Shown: piece after piece, positions 35,580 through 42,360 of the stretch
How the letters are laid out: each line of letters starts with the position of its first letter
Numbering within the stretch: the first letter of the stretch is position 1
Position numbers and translations under genes: made by a program
DNA from: Bacillota bacterium
GTDB taxonomy: Bacteria > Bacillota_I > Bacilli_A > RF39 > UBA660
Assembly (NCBI GenBank): GCA_015059485.1
Contig: SVAH01000003.1
Span: forward strand, 1-57,626
Length of the DNA: 57,626 nt
Direction of reading: 5' to 3'
The notes under the pieces: generated by a model
Told to the model about the DNA's origin: nothing
The model's database searches: none
What the model saw: only the letters and a program-made list of their open reading frames with translations

Positions 35580-36701
35580 ATGAATCAAGAAAAAATTGGA
35601 AAGTTTATATGTGAATGTAGAAAAAAGAAAAATTTGACACAACTAGAACTTGCAGAATTATTAGGAGTTTCAGATAGAACTGTTGGTAATTGGGAAAATG
35701 GAAGAAATATGCCTGATTTATCATTATTTAAACCATTATGTGATGCAATTGGTATTTCAATTAATGAACTATTAAGTGGAGAAATTATTAAAGAAGAAAA
35801 ATATCAAGAAAAATTTGAAGAAAATATTATTAATACAATAGATTATTCTACAAAAAAGATCAGAATAACAAAAAATTCTTTAAATATCATTTTATTAGTA
35901 TTTGGAATTATAATAACATTTAGTGCTATGACAATATTTCCATCTGATAGTTCTTGGGGAAGTACCTATTCTATATTTGGTATTATTATTACTACATGTG
36001 GTATTTATAGACTTACAAAAAGAAAAAAAATTATTTTATCTATAATGTATTTTATAATATCAATTTTATTCATATTTTTAATAGATACAATAAACACTAT
36101 TAGATTTAATGAAATACCTAGATTTTGTATTATTAAAACGTATTCTGATAATATTTTAACTTGTGATAATGGTATTTTTAAAACATATAAAATCAATAAT
36201 AATTCTAATAATGAATATGTAATAGTAGATTTTAAACATAAATATAATGAAAATACTATTCCAATTGTACCATTTAATAGGAATAAATCTAGTATTGATA
36301 ATATAATTAAATATAAAAATAAATATATTGGTAATAATAGTAATACAGGTAATTTAATTGGTTCACTACCATTATCTGAATATGGGTATGTGTTTGAAAT
36401 AGATTCTGATAATCTTGGATTAACAATCAATTACCATGTTACAGATTGGTATATAAATGAAAATCAATATTTAGAAAAGAGTTTAATTTATAATTCAATA
36501 TCAATATTCTTTCTAATTGATAATGTAAATTATATAAAATATAATTTTAGTGGTAAAACTTTTGTATTTAATAGAAATGATATAGTTGAAAATTATCCTA
36601 ATTACAATAAAATTAATAAAAACACATTCAATAAACTAGTTGAAAAAAGAATTACTGATGATGATTTTATCAATAATATTTTTAATAAGATTATTACATA
36701 A
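35580..36701 (+). CDS. XRE-HTH transmembrane regulator with DUF4825-like outer domain
   Basis: 373 residues. XRE HTH (residues ~6-62): LTQLELAELLGVSDRTVGNWENGRNMPDLSLFKPL. Three membrane helices (~100-175) follow, then an outer domain with YKNKYIGNNSNTGNLIGSLPL and LTINYHV, typical of DUF4825 domains found in BlaR1-like sensors. It is a one-component signal transducer: a DNA-binding domain inside, a sensor outside. GAAAGGAAGG precedes the ATG. Shares a bidirectional terminator with the convergent gene. Confidence 0.75.
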   Translation: MNQEKIGKFICECRKKKNLTQLELAELLGVSDRTVGNWENGRNMPDLSLFKPLCDAIGISINELLSGEIIKEEKYQEKFEENIINTIDYSTKKIRITKNSLNIILLVFGIIITFSAMTIFPSDSSWGSTYSIFGIIITTCGIYRLTKRKKIILSIMYFIISILFIFLIDTINTIRFNEIPRFCIIKTYSDNILTCDNGIFKTYKINNNSNNEYVIVDFKHKYNENTIPIVPFNRNKSSIDNIIKYKNKYIGNNSNTGNLIGSLPLSEYGYVFEIDSDNLGLTINYHVTDWYINENQYLEKSLIYNSISIFFLIDNVNYIKYNFSGKTFVFNRNDIVENYPNYNKINKNTFNKLVEKRITDDDFINNIFNKIIT

Positions 36702-36702
36702 T

Positions 36703-36730
36703 AAAAAGCAAGAATCCTTGCTTTTATTTT
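36703..36730. terminator. Bidirectional terminator
   Basis: AAAAGCAAG (36704-36712) pairs with CTTGCTTTT (36717-36725) around AATC, with A- and T-runs on the two sides. Confidence 0.85.
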
Positions 36731-37545
36731 TTTAGACTTCTACTTATACCATTATCTTCAATTTGATCTAGTTCTCTATAAATATCATCAGAATACATTT
36801 TTAAAAAGTTTGCCTCACTTCTAAAAAATAATCCAAAACTACGAACTAATTCATAAAACGCATTTTTAGTTTTTGTACTAGTATAAAATACTCTATTATA
36901 AAAACTTTTTTTATGTGAAACGATATCTCCCATCGTATAAATAGAATAATCAGTTAATTTATTATACATATGTGTTGGCATTTTAATATATTTTATATTA
37001 GTACTTAATAATTGTCTATATGTCATATCAAAATCATCAGATGTTATTTTTGAATTTTTTCCCAAATATATTCCCAAATCTAATGCATATTTTATAACAT
37101 CGTCTCTTGTAAATGATTCAGCTTTTATTTCTTCTTTTAGTTTTCCAATATTTGGTACATTTTCTTTTACTAAAATTGGTATCTTTGATTTATTTGGAGA
37201 TATAATCCACTCTAAACTAGAATTATCAATCATACTTTCAGATGATAATGCTACAATATTTCTTTTCTCATCATCACTTAACTCATTAATAAACTTTAAG
37301 TCATAACTATGAATTATATCTTTTATTTTATTTATATAAGTATCACCTACACCTTTAAGTTTTGCTAAATCAAAGTAACTATATGTAAGCAAATCATATA
37401 CAGTGTATATTTCTGATCTTAAAAGTTTATTACCAAGGCCTATTTTTCTAACATCGCAATTTTCAAATTCACCTATTTGACTTAGTGAACTCATTTTAGT
37501 TTTGTCATCTTTAAATTCCTTTATTTCATCTTTTAATAAATACAT
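36724..37545 (-). CDS. Protein with two RNA-polymerase-alpha-CTD-like HhH domains
   Basis: 273 residues. Residues ~35-80 (IGLGNKLLRSEIYTVYDLLTYSYFDLAKLKGVGDTYINKI) match the alpha C-terminal domain: L-S-x-R-x-x-N-x-L-x-x-A-G-I-x-T-V-x-x-L then L-x-x-I-x-x-x-G. A second, weaker copy is near residues 195-245 (MPTHMYNKLTDYSIYTMGDIV). It has no polymerase N-terminal domain, so it is not RpoA. Such stand-alone domains bind DNA or other proteins. GGAG precedes the ATG. Role unknown. Confidence 0.6.
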   Translation of the reverse strand: MYLLKDEIKEFKDDKTKMSSLSQIGEFENCDVRKIGLGNKLLRSEIYTVYDLLTYSYFDLAKLKGVGDTYINKIKDIIHSYDLKFINELSDDEKRNIVALSSESMIDNSSLEWIISPNKSKIPILVKENVPNIGKLKEEIKAESFTRDDVIKYALDLGIYLGKNSKITSDDFDMTYRQLLSTNIKYIKMPTHMYNKLTDYSIYTMGDIVSHKKSFYNRVFYTSTKTKNAFYELVRSFGLFFRSEANFLKMYSDDIYRELDQIEDNGISRSLKK

Positions 37546-37569
37546 ATTGCATTCTCCTTATATTTGCAT

Positions 37570-37591
37570 AAAAAAACTAACTATTGTTAGC
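37570..37591 (-). terminator. Short terminator of the 154-residue protein gene
   Basis: CTAAC (37577-37581) pairs with GTTAG (37586-37590), followed by a T-run on the minus strand. Confidence 0.5.
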
Positions 37592-37594
37592 GTC

Positions 37595-38056
37595 TTAATA
37601 TCTTCCTCTTCTATATTCATAATCATATAACGAAAGATCTGAATGAACTAGAAGATCTGAATAATTTATTGAATTTGCTATTTTATCTCTTGCAGCTGCA
37701 TAACATAAACATATTTCTATTTCTGCTTTTTCTAACATCATTAGATATATTTCTTCTTTAGTTTTTCCTTTTATTTCTTCAGGATCTAATTCCATTTTTA
37801 AATTTCCATTTTCTAATTCATTTTGAAGAATTGCGGCTCTTCTAAACAATTTATCAACTGGTTCATTTAAAAGATTTATAATTTTATTATAATACTTTTC
37901 ATTTCCAAATATTTCCTCAAAAAAATCTTTTTCAGATTCCATATAAGTATTCCTCATATGCGCTTTTTTTTCATTATCATTTCCTTCATTAGTTGTTAAT
38001 GGCATAAATGAACCATTTTCATCATAAAAAATACCCTTTAAATTCATTTTTTTCAT
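37595..38056 (-). CDS. Small helical protein of unknown function
   Basis: About 153 residues from the ATG at 38056, which has GGGGTGAAA upstream; an in-frame upstream start lacks a ribosome-binding site. Charged, helical, with no membrane segment. The C-terminal helix EIEICLCYAAARDKIANSI and a Tyr/Arg-rich tail (YDYEYRRGRY) stand out. It is divergent from a 92-residue helical protein with a similar LYVDMCAW-type helix. No family recognised. Confidence 0.5.
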   Translation of the reverse strand: MKKMNLKGIFYDENGSFMPLTTNEGNDNEKKAHMRNTYMESEKDFFEEIFGNEKYYNKIINLLNEPVDKLFRRAAILQNELENGNLKMELDPEEIKGKTKEEIYLMMLEKAEIEICLCYAAARDKIANSINYSDLLVHSDLSLYDYEYRRGRY

Positions 38057-38143
38057 AATTTTCACCCCAACAGATTGGTATTTTAACATAAATTTATTTT
38101 TTTTGCAACTTTTTTAAAAAAACTATTTTTTTTTTATAATATA

Positions 38144-38152
38144 TGTTATAAT
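38144..38152 (+). promoter_or_regulatory. Extended -10 promoter of the 92-residue protein gene
   Basis: TGTTATAAT (TATAAT at 38147-38152). An in-frame ATG at 38154 would fall before the transcript start, which supports the start at 38199. Confidence 0.6.
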
Positions 38153-38198
38153 CATGCCCGAAGACAAAAAATTGTATATTCAAGAAAGGAGAATAAAA

Positions 38199-38477
38199 AT
38201 GGTAGTTACAGAAGAATTAGCAAAAAAAATAAATGAATTATTTAAAGAAGATACAACTATGAGAGATATGTTATTAGAAGGTAATGGAAGTGCAATACAA
38301 AGACTTGCTATTATTTCTAATAAAGGCATAGATCCAGCATTTATCGTGGAATACTATGATTGCCAAACTATGGATATTGTATATAAAAAAGCTCAAGAAT
38401 TAGTTGAAATTAGAAAATTATATGTTGATATGTGTGCTTGGTATAATAATGAATTTCTAACAAAATCAAGTAAATAA
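38199..38477 (+). CDS. Small helical protein of unknown function (92 residues)
   Basis: From ATG 38199 with AAAGGAGA upstream. All-helical, acidic N-terminal half, two Cys in a C-terminal amphipathic stretch (YDCQTMDIVY, VDMCAWYNNE). Its own promoter and a 12-bp terminator stem bound it. The terminator is followed within four bases by the first copy of the 15-bp direct repeat. Not recognised. Confidence 0.55.
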   Translation: MVVTEELAKKINELFKEDTTMRDMLLEGNGSAIQRLAIISNKGIDPAFIVEYYDCQTMDIVYKKAQELVEIRKLYVDMCAWYNNEFLTKSSK

Positions 38478-38508
38478 AAACACTAACTAAACAGTTAGTG
38501 TTTTAATA
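38476..38508. terminator. Strong bidirectional terminator before the first 15-bp repeat
   Basis: AAAACACTAACT (38477-38488) pairs with AGTTAGTGTTTT (38493-38504). A- and T-runs on both sides allow it to act in either direction. Confidence 0.85.
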
Positions 38509-38523
38509 TTCTAAATGGCACGA
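38509..38523. repeat. 15-bp direct repeat, left copy
   Basis: TTCTAAATGGCACGA, identical to 40060-40074. Both copies lie four bases after a terminator hairpin and flank the methyltransferase-GNAT unit (1551-base pitch). Confidence 0.9.
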
Positions 38524-38565
38524 TAATCATAGGGGTTTCAAACTTATTATATAATATTTAGTAAA

Positions 38566-38594
38566 TTGACAAAACTATAAAAAAGTGCTATTGT
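38566..38594 (+). promoter_or_regulatory. Promoter of the attenuated methyltransferase unit
   Basis: TTGACA (38566-38571), 17 bases, TATTGT (38589-38594). Predicted transcript start near 38601, giving a ~190-base leader. Confidence 0.75.
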
Positions 38595-38597
38595 AAA

Positions 38598-38648
38598 AGT
38601 GTAATAAATCAATTAGTTATTCGCGTTTTATTACCGTGACACTTTTAA
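38598..38648 (+). other. 5' leader hairpin
   Basis: AAAAGTG followed by TAATAAA pairs with TTTATTA and CACTTTT on the other side of a ~19-base loop, with a small bulge. It is the first structured element of the methyltransferase leader. Confidence 0.5.
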
Positions 38649-38661
38649 AGTGGGGTTAATA

Positions 38662-38676
38662 ATGATAAGAACCTAA
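38662..38676 (+). CDS. Leader peptide ORF MIRT over a terminator arm
   Basis: ATG ATA AGA ACC TAA with GGGG six bases upstream. Its codons cover the 5' arm AAGAACCT (38667-38674) of the leader terminator. A ribosome held here would free the 3' arm and block termination, as in macrolide-type attenuators. The ORF is very short, so it is judged by position rather than by homology. Confidence 0.4.
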   Translation: MIRT

Positions 38677-38757
38677 GAATCTCATCATGAATGACAAAAA
38701 TATCGCAGAAAAAAATTGTGGTAGTTTTTTGCTGTTCATGAAAGGAGGTTCTTTTTT
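38667..38757 (+). terminator. Leader terminator (attenuator) before the methyltransferase
   Basis: AAGAACCT (38667-38674) pairs with AGGTTCTT (38746-38753), followed by a T-run to 38757. Nested helices: CATGAA (38686-38691) with TTCATG (38735-38740), and CAAAAA (38695-38700) with TTTTTG (38726-38731). It lies 33 bases before the methyltransferase start. Confidence 0.7.
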
Positions 38758-38794
38758 AATACCACACAGAATAAAGAAAGAAGGTAAATTATGA
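38687..38794 (+). CDS. 35-codon leader ORF overlapping the methyltransferase start
   Basis: Reads MNDKNIAEKNCGSFLLF, then an internal Met (38738), then KGGSFLIPHRIKKEGKL and TGA. The stop overlaps the methyltransferase ATG (ATGA). The first ATG lies in the nested helix CATGAA, so it is accessible only when the attenuator is open. Weak ribosome-binding site. It may couple translation or be a chance frame; no family recognised. Confidence 0.35.
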   Translation: MNDKNIAEKNCGSFLLFMKGGSFLIPHRIKKEGKL

Positions 38795-39561
38795 AACAAA
38801 ACAAAGAAAAAGAGTTTTATGAAGAAATGAAAGATTGGGATTTTTCAAAATTTGAAATTGAATCAGAGTCTTTAACAAATTGGAATTTATATGAATTATT
38901 AAACAAATTAGCTAATAAAGAAACAAGAATATTAGATTTAGGAACCGGTGGTGGAGAAAAGTTATTAGAATATTTTCCGAAAGTAAAAGAAATAGTTGGT
39001 ACTGATTTCTCAGAAGGAATGATAGAAACAGCTAATAAAAATTTAAAACTAAGCAGAAGAAAAGATGTAACGTTTAGAATAATGGATAATTTGAACATGG
39101 ATGTTCCTGATGAATATTTTGATATAGTAGTAGCTAGGAATACTGTTACTGATCCAAAACAAATCTATAAGTGCTTAAAAAAAGGTGGATATTTACTTAT
39201 TCGTGGTGTTGATAGAGCTGATTGTTGGAGTTTAAAATTATTGTTTAAAATGGGACAGGGATATAATGACAAAAAGTCAATAAGTTTAATAGACTATGAA
39301 AATGTTCTAAATGCTGGTTTTAAAGATGTAGAATTAGTCCCATTACACGAAAGAGAATATTTTAAAAATGAATACTTATTCAAAGAGTTTTTAAAGAAAG
39401 TTCCTATTATAGCTGATTTTAGTGAAGAACTTGGCGATAATAAAGATTATTATTCACATGGATTAGATGAAAAGTTATTAAATAATTATATTCAAAAAAA
39501 TACATATAATGGAAGAATAAGACTTTTAAGACGTTATTATGGTATAATAGCTAAAAAATAA
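38791..39561 (+). CDS. Class I SAM-dependent methyltransferase
   Basis: 256 residues. Motif I ILDLGTGGGEKLLEYF (~residues 47-62), motif II VGTDFSEGMIETA (~68-80), FDIVVARNTVTD in the motif IV position (~109-120), then GGYLLIRG (~131). AAGAAGG precedes the ATG. The substrate cannot be read from sequence. A leader with a short ORF over a terminator arm, and a GNAT gene just downstream, recall inducible antibiotic-modifying or ribosome-protecting genes, an inference from context. Confidence 0.8.
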   Translation: MKQNKEKEFYEEMKDWDFSKFEIESESLTNWNLYELLNKLANKETRILDLGTGGGEKLLEYFPKVKEIVGTDFSEGMIETANKNLKLSRRKDVTFRIMDNLNMDVPDEYFDIVVARNTVTDPKQIYKCLKKGGYLLIRGVDRADCWSLKLLFKMGQGYNDKKSISLIDYENVLNAGFKDVELVPLHEREYFKNEYLFKEFLKKVPIIADFSEELGDNKDYYSHGLDEKLLNNYIQKNTYNGRIRLLRRYYGIIAKK

Positions 39562-39615
39562 ATAGAGATATCTATTTTCTAATATAGTATGATATAATAA
39601 AACCATGGTGATAAT

Positions 39616-40023
39616 ATGTTAATTAAAGAAAATGTAAAAAACATAGATGAATTTAATTTATTATATGATGCTGTTGGATGGGGAGCATATGATGATAGTA
39701 TAACTAAGAAAGCTTTAGATAATACTTACTATTCAGTTAGTGTATATGATGAAGATAAAATAATAGGATATGGAAGATTAATTGGAGATACAATATGTTT
39801 TATGTATATACATGATGTTATGGTTCTTCCTGAATATCAAAACCAAAAAATAGGAACACTAATTATGAATAAGTTAATGGATAAAGTACAAGAATTGAAA
39901 AAAGCTAATCCTGATATGAGAATATACTTAGGGGCATCAAAAGGAAAAGAAGATTTTTATAAGCATTTTGGTTTCATAGAAAGAAAAGATGCGGGCTTAG
40001 GTGCAGGAATGATATTAAAATAA
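39616..40023 (+). CDS. GNAT family N-acetyltransferase
   Basis: 135 residues, a compact single-domain GNAT: KIIGYGRLIGD, YIHDVMVLPEYQNQKIGTLIMNKLM with the acetyl-CoA loop QNQKIG, and FYKHFGFIERKDAGLG at the end. It lies 54 bases after the methyltransferase with a GGTGAT ribosome-binding site and shares its terminator-repeat boundary. Related enzymes act on small amines; substrate unknown. Confidence 0.85.
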   Translation: MLIKENVKNIDEFNLLYDAVGWGAYDDSITKKALDNTYYSVSVYDEDKIIGYGRLIGDTICFMYIHDVMVLPEYQNQKIGTLIMNKLMDKVQELKKANPDMRIYLGASKGKEDFYKHFGFIERKDAGLGAGMILK

Positions 40024-40056
40024 TAAAAAAAGATTTAGGTAGCCTAAATCTTTTTA
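40023..40056. terminator. Bidirectional terminator after the GNAT gene
   Basis: GATTTAGG (40032-40039) pairs with CCTAAATC (40043-40050), with six or more A before and T after, so it can stop transcripts from both sides. Confidence 0.85.
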
Positions 40057-40117
40057 CATTTCTAAATGGCACGAGTAGTTATCCGTTGTACAACCGAAAA
40101 CATGCTTTTTGATCACT
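40025..40117 (-). ncRNA. Putative small RNA ending at the GNAT terminator
   Basis: A consensus minus-strand promoter (40124-40152) drives a ~93-base RNA with no good ORF, containing TCGTGCCATTTAGAA (complement of the right 15-bp repeat) and ending in the hairpin at 40032-40050. The left repeat has the same order on its minus strand: possible promoter, the same 15 bases, hairpin. It could be a small-RNA family; it could also just be a repeat beside a terminator. Confidence 0.4.
40060..40074. repeat. 15-bp direct repeat, right copy
   Basis: TTCTAAATGGCACGA, identical to 38509-38523, again four bases after a terminator. It marks the right edge of the methyltransferase-GNAT unit. Confidence 0.9.
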
Positions 40118-40428
40118 GAATTCATTATACTATGAAATGAAAATTAAGTAAATATATTGATATATGATTTAAAACTATTTAAAAGGCACTTATAAGCACT
40201 TAAATATCCAAAATGATTAAATATACTGGTTCTGTAGTTTGTTGATGTATGATACTTTAAAATGAAAATTCACCAGAGGTGGCTTTACCGTATACGGTGA
40301 AGCCGATACAACAAAATAATAATAAATAAAAAGATATAATAGATAAAATTGATAAAAGCCCAGTGGTCAAATATTTTAGTTACAATACTTTTATTCAATT
40401 AATATGTCCAAAATGCTCGAAAAAATGT
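40075..40428. other. Gene-free stretch with two G+C-rich hairpins
   Basis: No supported ORF on either strand. Holds the putative sRNA promoter, then a G+C-rich island near 40270-40304: CACC-AGA-GGTG (40271-40281) directly followed by a hairpin GGCTT-T-ACCG-TATA-CGGT-G-AAGCC (40281-40304). No T-run follows, so it is not a terminator. The rest is AT-rich and looks like plain spacer. Confidence 0.5.
40124..40152 (-). promoter_or_regulatory. Promoter of the putative small RNA
   Basis: TTTACT (40147-40152), 17 bases, TATAAT (40124-40129) on the minus strand. Confidence 0.6.
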
Positions 40429-40434
40429 TATAAT
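40426..40434 (+). promoter_or_regulatory. Extended -10 promoter of the ANL-kinase operon
   Basis: TGTTATAAT (TATAAT at 40429-40434). The predicted transcript start near 40441 leaves a leader of about 12 bases, just enough for the GGGTGAT ribosome-binding site. Confidence 0.6.
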
Positions 40435-40451
40435 GAAAATGGGTGATTATA

Positions 40452-42356
40452 ATGGAAATCGAAAAAATTCCTACACATGAATTAAAAAGAGAACTTCCAA
40501 GTTGGGCGAAGGTAGTAAAAACAATTAATAATATTGATATATATAATATGAGTGTTTTAGATAATATAATATCTTGGACTAAGAATATACCAAATGTTCC
40601 AGCTATTGATTATTATGGTAATGTAATAACATTTGGAGAATTACCAGAAAGAATCAGAGAATATGTTAATGGTTTGAAATCAGTTGGTATTTCTAATGAT
40701 GATGTTATAACTTTATGTATGCCTGTATCTACTGAAAACAATCTATCTTTATTTGCAGTAAATAATATGGGTAACATACAAAATAGTCCTAACTTTCTAT
40801 TTTTAAGAAATGATTTTAAAACATATACTGAAATGAAAGGTTCAAAAACTTTAATAATATTGGATGCATATTTACCATTCGTAATTGATTACTTAGAACC
40901 TTGTGGCATAAAAAATGTTATAATCACAGATCTTAATGATTATTTACCTGAAGATAAAAAAGGAAAATTTCTAGATTTATCAAGTTTACCACCAAAGTTG
41001 AAAGAAATTTTTTGCGATTTTGAAAAACAACGTGATGCTATAAAGAAAATGGGAAAAATGAGAAATGTAAATTTCATCAAAATGCAGGAAATAATTGAGG
41101 TTGGTAAAAAAGATAAAACACCACTTGCAAGTGGTCCAGTTGATATTGATAGAGATGTTAGTTATTCATATACAAGTGGTACAACTGGTGCTCCTAAGTG
41201 TATTGTATTTAAGGAATCATCTGCTAATGCATTAATAGAATTACATAAAGGAGTAAATACAAAAGACTTTGTTGGTGAAAGATGTTTCCAAGTTATTCCA
41301 TTAACTCATGCAACTGGTGAAAGATTCTGTGGATATTTACAATTAGCTCGTGGAAAAACAATGGTTCCACAACCAATTTATAATAAAGATACATTTGGTA
41401 AAGATTTAGCTGAATCAAAATGTAATTGGATAACTGCTGCTCCAAGTTTTTATACAGCTGGAGTTGCACAAGGTTTAATTGCTCCGAATGCATTTGAAAA
41501 TGTAACTAGACCAAGTTCTGGAGGAGAGCCTGTTACAAAAAGTAATGTTAAACTTATTGATGAATGGTTAAAAATGAATGGATGTAAAGTTAGATTTTCT
41601 ATAGGTGGAGGAGCCGCTGAAGATGGTTCAAGTACTATTTGTAGTTATTTTATGGATGAAAAAACTAAAACAAATGAAACAGGGCATCCAGTTGAACCTG
41701 GAATTATAGCAAAGATAGTAGATAAAGATGGAAACCTTGTTAAAGATGGAGAAAGAGGATTCTTACATGTTTCAAGTGCAGCAGCAGCAGATAGATATTT
41801 AGATAATCCTGAAGCAACTGCTAAACGTTGGTATTATGATAAAAATGGAACTCGTTGGGGAGTAACTGGCGATATTGCTGTTAAAAATAAAGACGGGTCA
41901 TACAATATTCTTGGAAGAGCTGATGATTCATTTGTTGATGAAAATGGAAATACTATTTATTTGTTCGATATAGAATATTCTCTAGAAGCTGAAGACCCAA
42001 TTATAGAATGGGAAATTTCTAGATTCCAAGATATTAACGGAAAAAACTATATAGTTGGACAGGTAGTTCCTAAAAATGAATTTATTGGTAGAGAAGATGA
42101 AATAGTTGAATTCTTATGTAAAAAATATAATCTAGATGCTATAAAAATATATAGCAAATTTGAATCTAGTGAAGTTACTGGAAAAAGGGATTTCAAAAAA
42201 TTGAAAGCTGATAATATTGATTATTATGCACCATTAGATGAAAATCGTTTCTATCATATCAATTATTATTCAGATAGAGAACCAGAAAAAACTATAGTAC
42301 TTAAAGAAGATATAAAGAATATTGTAAATGCAGATGAAATAAAGATAAGAAGGTGA
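40452..42356 (+). CDS. ANL superfamily adenylate-forming enzyme (acyl-CoA synthetase-like)
   Basis: 634 residues. P-loop YTSGTTGAPKC (~residues 240-250), aromatic/His motif PLTHATGERF (~283-292), A5-like FSIGGGAAEDGSS (~375-387), TGDIAVKNKDGSYNILGRADD (~468-488), and the late catalytic Lys in TGKRDFKKLK (~575-584). All motifs for acyl-AMP formation are present. The N-terminal ~30 residues are extra. ATG 40452 is used; a GTG upstream lies in the RBS. It ends 4 bases before a hybrid kinase gene, an unusual partner for such an enzyme. Substrate unknown; GH3-, CoA- or carrier-type second step cannot be told. Confidence 0.8.
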   Translation: MEIEKIPTHELKRELPSWAKVVKTINNIDIYNMSVLDNIISWTKNIPNVPAIDYYGNVITFGELPERIREYVNGLKSVGISNDDVITLCMPVSTENNLSLFAVNNMGNIQNSPNFLFLRNDFKTYTEMKGSKTLIILDAYLPFVIDYLEPCGIKNVIITDLNDYLPEDKKGKFLDLSSLPPKLKEIFCDFEKQRDAIKKMGKMRNVNFIKMQEIIEVGKKDKTPLASGPVDIDRDVSYSYTSGTTGAPKCIVFKESSANALIELHKGVNTKDFVGERCFQVIPLTHATGERFCGYLQLARGKTMVPQPIYNKDTFGKDLAESKCNWITAAPSFYTAGVAQGLIAPNAFENVTRPSSGGEPVTKSNVKLIDEWLKMNGCKVRFSIGGGAAEDGSSTICSYFMDEKTKTNETGHPVEPGIIAKIVDKDGNLVKDGERGFLHVSSAAAADRYLDNPEATAKRWYYDKNGTRWGVTGDIAVKNKDGSYNILGRADDSFVDENGNTIYLFDIEYSLEAEDPIIEWEISRFQDINGKNYIVGQVVPKNEFIGREDEIVEFLCKKYNLDAIKIYSKFESSEVTGKRDFKKLKADNIDYYAPLDENRFYHINYYSDREPEKTIVLKEDIKNIVNADEIKIRR

Positions 42357-42360
42357 TAAA

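Noticed and set aside
40060..40120. tRNA or tRNA-end attachment site (sequence ends CGTGCCA on the minus strand)
   Set aside because: No D-arm, anticodon arm or TTC-loop can be folded upstream of either copy.
40271..40304. Known riboswitch class
   Set aside because: The hairpins do not match the conserved bases I know for c-di-GMP, guanidine, fluoride, ZTP, SAM or preQ1 riboswitches, and no gene follows in the same transcript.
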